From positions 1 through 55,449 of the forward strand of contig JBFGCA010000017.1 in assembly GCA_041567315.1 (NCBI GenBank): a DNA stretch of 55,449 nucleotides. Direction: 5' to 3'. Positions 41,679-50,564 of this stretch are shown piece after piece. Source of the stretch: JBFGCA01 sp041567315 (GTDB lineage: Bacteria; Acidobacteriota; Thermoanaerobaculia; Multivoradales; JAHEKO01). The position numbers and the translations under genes are program-made. Numbering within the stretch: position 1 is the first letter of the stretch; each line of letters opens with the position of its first letter. The notes under the pieces were generated by a model, which worked only from the letters and a program-made list of their open reading frames with translations, searched no databases and had not been told where the DNA came from.

Positions 41679-43577
41679 ATGGGCGCGAGGAACGCGACCT
41701 CCGAACCGGCTCCGATTCGCCGCGTGCTGTGGGCCGTCGCCGGCCTCGTGACCGCGGTGCGCCTGGCCTTTGCCTGGCGTTACTTCGGCTTCTCGACCGG
41801 GGACGACGTCGAGATCCTCTCGGCCGGCTTCATGCGCGCGCTGGGACTTCCCTACGAGCCGTGGGAGATCCGCCATCTGCTGGTCTCGGACGCGTTGGTG
41901 GCGCCGGTCCTGGCAGCGGCGGCGGCGCTGGGAGTGGAGTCGACGCCGACCCTGGCGTGGCTCGCGACGCTGCCTTTCGTCGGGCTCGCGACCCTCAACG
42001 TCCTGCTGGTCTTCGCGCTCGGCCGGCGGTGGCTCGCAGACCGTGCTGGAAGCGCGGCGGGTCGGCGGGTTGGCGCCACGGGGCCGGACGCCGGCGCCCG
42101 ACAGCTCGGACCCGGAGGAACTCCAGGCAGAAGAGCCGACGCCCATCCGCTGCCCGGCGACGCGCCGGGTCTGCACGCCTCGACGGCCGTGGGTGCGACG
42201 GCCCTCTGCGCGGCGACGCTCTACGCCTTCCACTGGCTGCCCCTGGGCTACGGCAGCACGGTCTACCCGCGGACGGCGTCGACCACCTGCGTGCTGGCCG
42301 CGGCGTTGCTGCTGGCGGTGCCGCGTGGCGGCGGCATCCGCCGCCAGCTCGCGGCCGGCGGCCTCCTGGCTGTGGCTGTGGCCGTCCGCTACAGCGAGAT
42401 CGTCTTCCTGTTACCGCTGCTGGCCGCAGTCGTCTTTGGAGACGAGGCCCGGAGCCCGCGGCAGGGCGGCGTGGCGGCGGACTGGCGCGGCGCGGCGGTT
42501 CTCTGCGGCGGCTTCGCCGCGGCCGGTCTCGTCCTGTTCGGCGTCTACGACTGGCTCGCCTGGGGGCGGCCGTTCACCAGCCTCCGGGCCTTCGCCGAGT
42601 ACACCCTCGTCGAGCGCCAGGCGTCGTCGCTCGAGCCCCAACAGCCCTGGTACTGGTACCTCTGGCGTCTGCCCAAGTGGACGCCGGTGACGCTCCTGCC
42701 GCTGTTCTTCGCCCAGCGCAGCTACCGCCGGCTGGCCCGGCCGGCGCTCTTCGTCGTCCTACCGGTGCTCGCCCTCTCACTGATCCACCACAAACAGCTC
42801 CGCTACCTCCAGGGCGTCATCCCCTTCCTGTGTCTGGCCGCCGCCGCCGCCGCGCTCGGTTGGTGGCGCGCCGGGCGCCGGCGCTCCACCGCCGTCCTCC
42901 TCGGCCTCTCACTCCTGCTCGGCCTCCCGGGCATCGGCTTCCTCCAGAAGAAGTCGATGGCGGCGGTCGTGGCGGCGCGCTCGATCGCGCGCCAAGAGGG
43001 CGTCACCGCCGTCGCGCTGGCGCAGCCGTGGGCCTACGGCGGCCGCCTCTACCTGCCCCATGGCATGCAGATTCGCGCGCTCCCCTTCTCGCCGTCCGCC
43101 CGCGACCTCGAGAGGGCCGTCCCCGGCTGCCAGCGGGTGGCCCTCTACCTGGAGCACCTGGAGGCCGCCCCCGAGCTGGCCCGCTGGCTGGAGGCCAGCG
43201 CCTTCGCCCCGCTCGAGACCTTCCGCCGGGGCCGCAGCCGACCGGTCGTCGTCTGGGGACTCAGCTTCGCCCCGGCGGCCAGGCGAGGGCCGCAGGCGGA
43301 GGAAGCAGCCGCTCAGTCCCAGGCGGAGGAGTCGCCGGACTCGAAACCGTCGCTGAAGATCTCGGCCACCTCGACGGCGCCGACGTCGCATTGGGCGAGC
43401 AGGTCACCGTCGCCGTCCAGCGGGCGGAAGACGCCGCGCTGGTCGGCCGGGGAGCACGATGCGTCGCGGGCGGCGTCGAGCGCCGCGCTGGCGGGCCCGG
43501 GCAAATGGGTCGGGGTGGGGCCGCCGTGGTCGCCGAGCGGGCCGAGGGCGAGGGCGGCGGCGCTGACCGCGCTCTGA
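41679..43577 (+). CDS. Membrane glycosyltransferase (GT39/ArnT-like), possibly altered
   Basis: A polytopic membrane protein with about ten hydrophobic segments. The first extracytoplasmic loop has FSTGDDVEILSAGFMRALGLPYEP (acidic pair typical of polyprenol-phosphate-sugar-using GT-C enzymes). Later come HWLPLGYGSTVYPRTAST, VAVRYSEIVFLLPLLAAVVFGD and SLIHHKQLRYLQGVIPFLCLA. Two parts look wrong: residues about 120-168 (42036-42182) are a Gly/Ala/Arg-rich insert interrupting helix three, and the last ~90 residues (after WGLSFAPAARRG, ~43280 on) are low-complexity and run 265 nt into the opposite gene at 43313-44476. The tail may be run-through after loss of the original stop. Confidence 0.75.
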   Translation: MGARNATSEPAPIRRVLWAVAGLVTAVRLAFAWRYFGFSTGDDVEILSAGFMRALGLPYEPWEIRHLLVSDALVAPVLAAAAALGVESTPTLAWLATLPFVGLATLNVLLVFALGRRWLADRAGSAAGRRVGATGPDAGARQLGPGGTPGRRADAHPLPGDAPGLHASTAVGATALCAATLYAFHWLPLGYGSTVYPRTASTTCVLAAALLLAVPRGGGIRRQLAAGGLLAVAVAVRYSEIVFLLPLLAAVVFGDEARSPRQGGVAADWRGAAVLCGGFAAAGLVLFGVYDWLAWGRPFTSLRAFAEYTLVERQASSLEPQQPWYWYLWRLPKWTPVTLLPLFFAQRSYRRLARPALFVVLPVLALSLIHHKQLRYLQGVIPFLCLAAAAAALGWWRAGRRRSTAVLLGLSLLLGLPGIGFLQKKSMAAVVAARSIARQEGVTAVALAQPWAYGGRLYLPHGMQIRALPFSPSARDLERAVPGCQRVALYLEHLEAAPELARWLEASAFAPLETFRRGRSRPVVVWGLSFAPAARRGPQAEEAAAQSQAEESPDSKPSLKISATSTAPTSHWASRSPSPSSGRKTPRWSAGEHDASRAASSAALAGPGKWVGVGPPWSPSGPRARAAALTAL

Positions 43578-44476
43578 TCGTCCGGCTGATCGAGGCCGCA
43601 GGTGTCGCCCGGGCTCTCGAGGTTGCCGCCGCCGGAGCTCGTCGTGCCACCGCCCGCGCAGTCGCCGTCGACCAGCGTGTTGACCAGGGTGGTGTCGGCG
43701 CCGGGCTCGTTGAAGATCCCCTGGTCGGGGTCCGACAGATTGCCGCTCAGGGTGCAGTCGGTGAGCGTGGAAGAGCCGCCGTCGGTGGTGTAGAGCGCCC
43801 CGCCGCCGCCCACCGAGGTGTTGCCGCTCAGAGTGGAGTCGAGACAGACGAAGGTACCGCCGGAGTTGTATACGGCGCCGCCCTGGGGCGCGAAGTTGCC
43901 GCTCACGGCGCTCCGGTCGAGGACCGTGACCGCGCCGGCCTCCGCCATCAGCCCGCCGCCGCGGTCGCCGGCGTTACCCGTCAGCCAGACCTCGACCAGC
44001 TCGAGGTCGCCGCCCTCGTTGCGGACGGCCCCACCCGGCGCGCCCGCGAAGGCGCCGCGCAAGGTCAGACCGGAGATCGTCACGGGCGCGGCCGGCGCCA
44101 GCAGGTGGAAGACGCGGTCGAGGCCGGCGCCGTCGACGACGGTGCTCGGCGCCCCCGCCCCCGCGATCTCGAGGGCCCCCGAGGCGACGTCCAGGTCGCC
44201 GGTCGCCCCGGCGTCCTCGTGCATCCCCGGAATCGCCAGCACGTAGACGCCTTCCGGCAGCACGATCAGGTCGCCGAGCGGCGCCGGGTCGCCCGCCGGG
44301 CAGCCGTCCACCGCCGCGTCGCCCTCGGCCGCCAGCACCGCCTCGCGCAGCGTGCAGTTGCCGTTCGGCCCGAGATCGAAATCGTCCGCGGTGCTGTCCA
44401 CCGTCAGCGTCGCCGCGCCCGCGGCGCCAGCCACCGCCAGCAGCGAGAGCACAGCCAGAACCAGGCAGCCCTCCAT
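43313..44476 (-). CDS. CSLREA-type beta-helix secreted protein with FESGD tail
   Basis: A 387-residue secreted protein starting at the ATG at 44476 (an upstream in-frame ATG at 44587 would add an Arg/Gly-rich leader before the signal peptide). After the signal comes ATLTVDSTADDFDLGPNG and NCTLREAVLAAEG, the CSLREA domain. Residues up to about 330 have parallel beta-helix repeats (GGAVYNSGGTFVCLDSTLSG, GALYTTDGG, LTDCTLSGN). The choice-of-anchor-Q part is DQRGVFRPLDGDGD ... CDVGAVE, and the end is IFSDGFESGDSSAWD, the same tail as in the propeller protein at 40566-41585. Likely a surface or extracellular adhesin or polysaccharide-contacting protein. Confidence 0.87.
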   Translation of the reverse strand: MEGCLVLAVLSLLAVAGAAGAATLTVDSTADDFDLGPNGNCTLREAVLAAEGDAAVDGCPAGDPAPLGDLIVLPEGVYVLAIPGMHEDAGATGDLDVASGALEIAGAGAPSTVVDGAGLDRVFHLLAPAAPVTISGLTLRGAFAGAPGGAVRNEGGDLELVEVWLTGNAGDRGGGLMAEAGAVTVLDRSAVSGNFAPQGGAVYNSGGTFVCLDSTLSGNTSVGGGGALYTTDGGSSTLTDCTLSGNLSDPDQGIFNEPGADTTLVNTLVDGDCAGGGTTSSGGGNLESPGDTCGLDQPDDQSAVSAAALALGPLGDHGGPTPTHLPGPASAALDAARDASCSPADQRGVFRPLDGDGDLLAQCDVGAVEVAEIFSDGFESGDSSAWD

Positions 44477-44602
44477 CCTGCCCAGCCAGCCGCCCGACCG
44501 CCTGCCACCGCCAGGCTCGCCGAGGCCCGGCTGGCCGCGACTCCGACCAGGCCAGCTGGCGGCGGCACCGCCACGGAAACGCGCCACTCCTTCTACCCCG
44601 CC

Positions 44603-45154
44603 TTAGCTGGACTTCTCCGTCAAGTAAGGAGTGCCTTCCTTGGAAACGTCGATCACGGCCGACTTGCCGCGCGGCACGCTCAGCCACTGCCAGTCCGGGC
44701 CGGCGATGTGGCGGGCGATGAGCACGATCTGGCCCACGTGGTAGGCGTAGTGGGTGAGCTGACGGTTGATTGCCTGGACCACCGTGTGGGGCTCGCCGCG
44801 GATCGTCACCCGCTTCTCGAGATCGCGCCAGCCGAGCGCCGAGATCGCCTCGAGCGCCCTCTCCCACCCCGCCTCCCAGCGCGCCAGGAGCCTCGCCCGC
44901 GTGTCGCCCTCCTCGAGCTCGAACTCCCGGTCGCGGTGCCGGTCGGGCTTCTCGCCGTCGGTGGTCAGGAACTCCGTCCACCGCGAGCGCATGTTGCCGC
45001 TCATGTGCTTGACGACGATGGCTATGCTGTTGGTCTCGGCGTCGAGCGCCTGGAAGAACTGCTCGTCCGAGACCTGCGCCATCGCCCGCTCGGCCAGCCC
45101 CTTGTACTTGCGCAGCTCGAGCAGCACGTCCTCGAGGTAGTCGTCACGGATCAC
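44603..45154 (-). CDS. DinB/DUF1572-like protein
   Basis: About 183 residues from the GTG at 45154, which has GGAGGTG 7 nt upstream; the longer reading from 45202 would overlap the terminator at 45199-45235, another reason for the shorter start. The protein is a four-helix bundle of the DinB-like superfamily, with histidines in VVKHMSGNMRSRW and in HYAYHVGQIVLIARH that form the metal site in DUF1572 members. Thiol transferase or hydrolase activities are known for some relatives; none can be predicted here. It is convergent with nothing and apparently transcribed alone. Confidence 0.85.
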   Translation of the reverse strand: MIRDDYLEDVLLELRKYKGLAERAMAQVSDEQFFQALDAETNSIAIVVKHMSGNMRSRWTEFLTTDGEKPDRHRDREFELEEGDTRARLLARWEAGWERALEAISALGWRDLEKRVTIRGEPHTVVQAINRQLTHYAYHVGQIVLIARHIAGPDWQWLSVPRGKSAVIDVSKEGTPYLTEKSS

Positions 45155-45198
45155 GGCCGCACCTCCAAGCCGGTCGTCAGGAAAGCCTTCCGCATCGT

Positions 45199-45235
45199 AC
45201 AAGAAAGCGCCCGCCGGCGCGGGGCCGACGGGCGC
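45199..45235 (-). terminator. Intrinsic terminator of the M36 protease gene
   Basis: Twenty-eight bases after the M36 stop codon the minus strand folds as GCGCCCG-T-CGGC, loop CCCGC, GCCG-G-CGGGCGC (12 pairs including one G-U), followed at once by TTTCTTGT. This is a complete rho-independent terminator. Confidence 0.85.
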
Positions 45236-45263
45236 CGGGAATCGACGCGGAGGCCGAGCGTTC

Positions 45264-48200
45264 CTACGGCTGCTCGAAGATCCTCACGCTGCGGAACCGG
45301 CTGGTGTTGTTGGCGGTGCCGGAGTCCTTGTCGTTGACCAGGATGAGCCGCATCGACGAGCCGGTGTAGAAGGTGCCGACCGGGATCGAGAACGACTTCC
45401 AGGTACCGAGCTGGCCGGTGGTGTAGGGGTCCGACCAGTCGATGTCGCCGCTCCAGTTCTGGGTGCCGAAGATGCGGAACACCCGCTGGGCGTCGGTCAG
45501 GGTCGAGTTCTCGTCGAAGCCGATGGCGTGGATCTCGCCCTGCGAGGTGGACATGAACTCGAACGCCAGCACCGTGTTGGGGGTCACCGCGTAGGTGGTG
45601 TTGGTCTGCCGCCAGCGGTTGCCGGTCATGAAGAAGGTGAGCCCGCCGTCCTCGACCGCGATCGAGCCGTTGGACGTGTCCTGGTTGGAGTAGGCGCTGG
45701 TGCCGACGAGGTTGAAGTCGAGCGGCGTCACGGCATTCGTATCGGCGCAGACCTTGACGTTGCGGAAGCGCGAGGTGTTGTTGAGCGTCCCCGAGTCCTT
45801 GTCGTTGACGAACACCAGCCGGTAGCCGGCGCCGGTGTAGTACTCGCCGACCCGCAGCCGGAAGCTCCGCCAGGTGCCGAGCTGACCGGTGGTGTAGGGA
45901 TCGGCCACCTTCCAGGAGTTGGTCCAGTTCTGGGTGCCGAAGAGCTGGAAGATGACCTTCTCGTCGTTGAGCGTGTCGTCCTGGTCGAAGCCGATGCCGT
46001 GGATCTCGCCCTGCGAGGTCGAGCGGAAGTCGAACTCCAGCACCGTGTCGGCGGCGAGGGTGAAGGTCGACACCGTCCGCCGCCAGCGGTTGCCGGTCAT
46101 GAACAGGGTGGCACCGGCGTCCTCGACCACCACCGACCCGGAGCCGTCCTGGTTGGAGTAGGCGGTGAGGGCCAGGGTGTTGAAGTCGAGCGGATTACAG
46201 CCGCCGCTGGCGTTGACGGTGACGGTGATCTGGTCGGAGCCCGAGAGGCCGCCCGAGTCGGTCACCGAGGCGGTCACCGTGTGGACGCCCACCGACAGCA
46301 CCGCCGAGAACGAGCCGCCGCTGCCGATCGCGCCGTCGAGGCTCGAAGTCCAGGACAGGCTGCCCGTCAGCGTGCCGTCCTCGGCGTCCGTCGCGGTGCC
46401 GCTGAAGGCGATCGAGGTGCCCTCGGCGAAGCTCGAGCCGTCCGGCGGCGCGGTGATGGTCACCACCGGCGGCGTGTTGGGATTGACCGTGACGGTGATC
46501 TGGTCGGAGCCCGAGAGGCTGCCCGAGTCGGTCACCGAGGCGGTCACCGTGTGCGTGCCCACCGACAGCGTCGCCGAGAACGAGCCGCCGCTGCCGATCG
46601 CGCCGTCGAGGCTCGAGGTCCACGCGAGACCCGCCGTGAGATCCCCGTCCTCGGCGTCGGTGGCGGTGCCGCTGAAGGCGATCGAGGTGCCCTCGAGGAA
46701 GCTCGAGCCGTTCGGCGGCGCGGTGATGTCGACCGCCGGTGGCGTGTTGCCCGGCGTGCAGGCCGAATCGGCGGTGACGACGACGTCGTCCACCAGCCAG
46801 CCGGTGAAGGCGTTGGACACCCCGTCGACGGTGTCGAACCGGAAGCGCAGCCGGATCTGCTGGCCGTCGAAGGCGGCCAGCGAGATGGCGCCGCTCGAGG
46901 TCCAGGCGTTCTCGGAGGGGTTGGAGGCGTTGCGCGACCACACGGTGGACCAGGTCGAGCCGCCGTCGCTCGACACCGCCACCTGGGTGCGGTCGTAGTC
47001 GCCGTTGTAGCTCTCGACCTGCCGGAAGTAGTCGAAGGTCAGGGCCGAGGCGGCGTTGATGCCGGCGATGGTCGGCGAGATCAGGTCACCCGAGTTGGAG
47101 CCGCCGGTCGAGTAGTTGCAGGTCGAGTCCTGGCCGTAGTAGAGGGCGTTGACCGGCGACGAGTAGCCCGGGCTGGCGCACGAGGAGTTGCTCACCAGGT
47201 GCCAGAGGCCGCCGGTGGTCCAGCTCCCCAGGCCGCCCTCGAAGTCCTCGTCGAGGCCGCCGCCGCTGCCGTCGTCGACCGTCACCGTCACCGAGTCCTG
47301 GGCGCTGCCGCAGGCGGTGGTGGCAGTCACCGTGTAGGTGGTGGTCACCGACGGGCCGACCGTGATCTGGGCGGTGGTGGCGCCGCCCTGCGACCAGCCA
47401 TAAGTGTGGCCGGACTGGGCGGGAGTGCCCACGGTCGTCGACTCGCCGAGGCAGATGGTGCGGTCGGGGCCGGCGTCGGCCACCGGCTGCGGCGAGCACT
47501 GGCACTCGGCCGGCACCTGGAAGCCGTTGGTGGCGGACAGCGAGTTGGGGCCGCCGGTGGTGGCGTCGGTGCCCAGCCCGTAGGCGGCGAAGGCGCTCCA
47601 CAGCAGGCAGACGTCGGCGCCGCCGTAGTTGTCGACCGCCGCCTGGATGATGCCGTCGCGGGCGTTGAGGAAGGTGGGGCTGCAGGCGGTGTTCTTCAGG
47701 CCTTCGTTGACGTAGAGCATGGCCCGCTGGTTGCCGGCCCCGCCCAGGGCGTTGTAGAGGTCGGGGTCGAAGCCGTAGGCGTCGACCAGCGCCCAGTAGA
47801 CCTCCCAGATGCCCTGCGCCCACACCGCCCCCACCCCGTGCGGCACCGCGACCCCGGTCGAGATGGTGGCGTAGGTCCAGGTGTTGACCGCCGGGTCGGT
47901 CGAGTAGGGCTGGGTGCGGATGCCGGTGCCGCTGGTGGGCTGATCGAGCGCGTAGGTGCCGATGCCGCGCACGTCGGTCCCCTGGTCGCCGACTTCGCCG
48001 GTGTAGGCCAGGGCCAGCCAGTCGCTCCACCCCTCGCCCGGCTGCTGGGTGTTGCCCAGGCAGCTCACGTTGGAGGGGCCGCCGACCTGGCGGTTGGAGA
48101 TGCCGTGGCCGTACTCGTGGACGATGATGCCGTTGTCGAGGTCGCCGTCCTTGTCGGGGTTGGGGGCGGTCCACAGGTACATCTGCATCCGCGGCCGCGA

Positions 48201-49556
48201 GCCGTCGGCGGGGGTGAAGAAGTTGGCGTTGTTGGTGCCGCCGCCGTCCTGGGCCTCGGCCCTGACGTCGTCGCCGCCGGCGCCGCCGTTGCCGTAGTTG
48301 TTGACCTGGAAGTTGCCGCCCGCCTCGTCGAAGCCGTAGCGGTACTGGACGTCGTGGACGACGTTGTTCCAGTAGAAGAGGTTGGCGACCGCCGCCGGGA
48401 TGTACTGGCTGGGGTCCTGGCTGAGGTTGATCGGGAAGTCGCAGGCCAGCGAGGCGCCGCAGCTCGGCTCGCTGGCCGGCGGCGCGTTGTTGGCGTCGCG
48501 GTCGTCGTAGGCGTGGACGTTGTTGCCGCGCATGTTGGTGAACTCGGCGCCCGGCGAGCCGTTGGTGTCGTGCCAGGCGAAGGGCGAGGCGGTGGCGTCG
48601 GCCGGGTCGACCACCAGCGTCCGCCCGTCGGCGGGCGGCAGCGGCGTGACGTGGTTGGGGCTCTCGGCCGGCTGGGCGTAGACCCGGTAGGAGTCGGCCG
48701 CCACCCAGTCGAAGCGGGTCCAGACCCTGCCGTCGGCGGCGTCGACCGTGAAGTCGTAGACGTGCTCGGAGTCCACGGTGTGGATCTGGAAGCTCCAGAC
48801 CAGCCGCGCCACGCCGCGCCGCACCGGCAGCAGCGCCAGGCGCGCCTCGATCGGCTCCAGCGACAGGCCCTCGGCCTCGACCCGCGTCACCCGCTGGGCG
48901 CCGCGCGGCTCGTCCACCTCGCGGGGCAGCCCGGCGAGCGGGATCCCCAGATGGGCGGCGGCGGCCGCCACCGCCCGGCCGGCCCCCAGCGCCGGCTCGG
49001 TGGCGTTGACCGCCCCGGCCAGGTCGGGCAGGAAGGCGTTGGCGACGCCGAGGATCCGCCCCTCGCGGTTGACGTGGACCTGGAGCTGGCCGTTGTAGAC
49101 CGGCAGCCCCGCGAACATCTGCCGCAGATAGAGGTGAGTCGCCCCCGAGACCCGCGAGAACACCGTGTCGGTGATCTCGTACTCGGCGAGGTCGGCCGCG
49201 CCGAGCCCGAGCAGGGCGAGGTTCTCCTCGACGAAGGTCAGCGCCGCAGCGGTGGCGTCGCCGGCCCGCGGCGCGGCGGTCAGGTAGCCGGTGGGGTTCG
49301 CGAGCACCCGGGTCGCCCCGGTCGCCCGGTCGATCTCCGCGCGCAGCTCCGGGATCTCGGCCCGCAGCCGGGCGATCGCCTGCTCCTGACCTGCCACCGG
49401 CGCCAGCGAGACCCGCCGGTTGGCCTCCTCACGGGCGTCGAAGTTGCGGGAACCGCCGGTGACCGGCGGCGCGGCGACCGCCGGCCACGCCACCAGCGCG
49501 GCCAGGGCCAGCGTCACGAATCGAGAGAAGGGGTTGCCTGTGAGCACTTGTTTCAT
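45264..49556 (-). CDS. Secreted M36 (fungalysin-type) metalloprotease with duplicated C-terminal modules
   Basis: A 1430-residue multidomain zinc protease. Signal peptide (residues 13-29, VTLALAALVAWPAVAA), FTP propeptide at about 60-280 (LPVYNGQLQVHVNREGRILG), catalytic domain about 290-720 with HEYGH at 480-484 and the third ligand Glu508 in GEGWSDWLAL, matching M36. Then a PKD-like module (VADAGPDRTICLGE, ~722-800), a jelly-roll/CUB-like domain (LDEDFEGGLGSW ~805-970), two near-identical Ig-like modules (~975-1150, TAPP-GSSF-EGTSIAFSGTAT), and two related domains of ~140 residues (AYSNQD ... FMTGNRWR ... GEIHGIGFD). ATG at 49556 has AGGAGG 8 nt upstream. Followed by an intrinsic terminator; monocistronic. 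Probably a digestive exoprotease. Confidence 0.94.
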   Translation of the reverse strand: MKQVLTGNPFSRFVTLALAALVAWPAVAAPPVTGGSRNFDAREEANRRVSLAPVAGQEQAIARLRAEIPELRAEIDRATGATRVLANPTGYLTAAPRAGDATAAALTFVEENLALLGLGAADLAEYEITDTVFSRVSGATHLYLRQMFAGLPVYNGQLQVHVNREGRILGVANAFLPDLAGAVNATEPALGAGRAVAAAAAHLGIPLAGLPREVDEPRGAQRVTRVEAEGLSLEPIEARLALLPVRRGVARLVWSFQIHTVDSEHVYDFTVDAADGRVWTRFDWVAADSYRVYAQPAESPNHVTPLPPADGRTLVVDPADATASPFAWHDTNGSPGAEFTNMRGNNVHAYDDRDANNAPPASEPSCGASLACDFPINLSQDPSQYIPAAVANLFYWNNVVHDVQYRYGFDEAGGNFQVNNYGNGGAGGDDVRAEAQDGGGTNNANFFTPADGSRPRMQMYLWTAPNPDKDGDLDNGIIVHEYGHGISNRQVGGPSNVSCLGNTQQPGEGWSDWLALAYTGEVGDQGTDVRGIGTYALDQPTSGTGIRTQPYSTDPAVNTWTYATISTGVAVPHGVGAVWAQGIWEVYWALVDAYGFDPDLYNALGGAGNQRAMLYVNEGLKNTACSPTFLNARDGIIQAAVDNYGGADVCLLWSAFAAYGLGTDATTGGPNSLSATNGFQVPAECQCSPQPVADAGPDRTICLGESTTVGTPAQSGHTYGWSQGGATTAQITVGPSVTTTYTVTATTACGSAQDSVTVTVDDGSGGGLDEDFEGGLGSWTTGGLWHLVSNSSCASPGYSSPVNALYYGQDSTCNYSTGGSNSGDLISPTIAGINAASALTFDYFRQVESYNGDYDRTQVAVSSDGGSTWSTVWSRNASNPSENAWTSSGAISLAAFDGQQIRLRFRFDTVDGVSNAFTGWLVDDVVVTADSACTPGNTPPAVDITAPPNGSSFLEGTSIAFSGTATDAEDGDLTAGLAWTSSLDGAIGSGGSFSATLSVGTHTVTASVTDSGSLSGSDQITVTVNPNTPPVVTITAPPDGSSFAEGTSIAFSGTATDAEDGTLTGSLSWTSSLDGAIGSGGSFSAVLSVGVHTVTASVTDSGGLSGSDQITVTVNASGGCNPLDFNTLALTAYSNQDGSGSVVVEDAGATLFMTGNRWRRTVSTFTLAADTVLEFDFRSTSQGEIHGIGFDQDDTLNDEKVIFQLFGTQNWTNSWKVADPYTTGQLGTWRSFRLRVGEYYTGAGYRLVFVNDKDSGTLNNTSRFRNVKVCADTNAVTPLDFNLVGTSAYSNQDTSNGSIAVEDGGLTFFMTGNRWRQTNTTYAVTPNTVLAFEFMSTSQGEIHAIGFDENSTLTDAQRVFRIFGTQNWSGDIDWSDPYTTGQLGTWKSFSIPVGTFYTGSSMRLILVNDKDSGTANNTSRFRSVRIFEQP
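46205..46743 (-). repeat. Tandem 270-nt repeat encoding two Ig-like modules
   Basis: Two direct copies (about 46205-46473 and 46475-46743), offset 270 nt, differ at few positions; both encode the module from TAPP(D/N)GSSF to SDQITVTVN. The near-identity points to a recent internal duplication. Confidence 0.9.
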
Positions 49557-49910
49557 GTGGATCGCCTCCTGTTGCAGAACGCGGGGCACAAGTCGGTTGA
49601 TAGAACTCCTCCGCAGGACAAGTCCTTGAGTCGGCCAGCCACCCGACCGGGACGGTCAGGATCGGCAACCCTCGAGCGAGCTGTTAGCCCCGGCTTGATT
49701 CGATTTTACACCGGCGACCCGGCGGGACCAATTAGAAAGATCGTTGCGGCGCCGGCTTCCCGGTCGCCCCCTCAGAAACCGCGGGCCGCCCCGGAACGCG
49801 AGGGTCCCGGAGCGGCGGCGAGGCTCCCTTCGACGGCCTCGACCGGAGCGCCAGCAGGCCAGGCCGGACGGCCGGTCAACCAACCCGGCCTTCGGACGAG
49901 GGGCCTGCGG
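49557..49910. other. Intergenic region upstream of the M36 gene
   Basis: No gene supported. On the minus strand TTGGTC (49731-49726) and TAAAAT (49708-49703) with 17-nt spacing form a possible promoter about 147 nt before the M36 start, lying in an AT-richer patch that stands out from the GC-rich surroundings. The Shine-Dalgarno AGGAGG is at the right edge of the M36 start. Confidence 0.45.
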
Positions 49911-50564
49911 CTACCAGCCCAGCGCCAGCCCGGTGCTCAGCTCGACCTGCCAGGTGGAGCCGCCGAGCAGCGCGGGGAGGTCGGTCCAGTAGGCGCGGGC
50001 CTCGACGCGGGCGCCCACCCGCTGGTCCGCGGCCAGCCGCACGCCGCCGGCGAGGCTGGCCGAGAGGGCCTCCTCGTCGACCGGCGAGAGGGTCTGGGGC
50101 GGCGGCAGGATCTCGAAGGGCAGGGCCACCGTTTCGAGGCGGGTCGCTCCGACGCCGAAGGCAGCGAAGGGCACTCTCGTGCTCCGGAGCCAGTCGCGAC
50201 GCAGGCCGATCTGGGCGGTGGACACCTCGAGATCCACGGCGGGTCCATGACCGGCGAAGAACAGCGGGAACCCGCGACCCTGCGGGAGCTTCAACTCGGA
50301 GTCCTGCCGGTTGACCAGCAGCTCGAACATCAGCCGTTCCGCCACCGGCACGTCGACCACCAGGCCGTAGCTCTCGGCGTCTTCGGCCGTCGCCGGCTCC
50401 ACGAAACAGGGAAAGGCGAAACAGAAGACGCCCGGCGAATCGGCGGCGACGAGGAACGAAGCATCGCCGGTGCGATAGCCCCCGACGAGCGTTACCTCGA
50501 CGCCGGCCAGGGCCGGCGCCGCCACCAACCCGATGGCGACGAGACATGCGGAAACCCTGAGCAT
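49911..50564 (-). CDS. Small outer-membrane beta-barrel protein
   Basis: A 217-residue protein from the ATG at 50564 (GGAGG 6 nt upstream). Signal peptide ACLVAIGLVAAPALAG, then about eight amphipathic strands with aromatic girdles (GVEVTLVGGYRTGDASF, AERLMFELLVNRQDSELKL, QIGLRRDWL, GVGATRLETVALPF) and the terminal strand VELSTGLALGW ending in Trp. Size and ending resemble 8-stranded OmpW/OmpA-type barrels. A Cys pair (CFAFPC) sits in an external loop. No ligand is evident. Confidence 0.82.
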   Translation of the reverse strand: MLRVSACLVAIGLVAAPALAGVEVTLVGGYRTGDASFLVAADSPGVFCFAFPCFVEPATAEDAESYGLVVDVPVAERLMFELLVNRQDSELKLPQGRGFPLFFAGHGPAVDLEVSTAQIGLRRDWLRSTRVPFAAFGVGATRLETVALPFEILPPPQTLSPVDEEALSASLAGGVRLAADQRVGARVEARAYWTDLPALLGGSTWQVELSTGLALGW

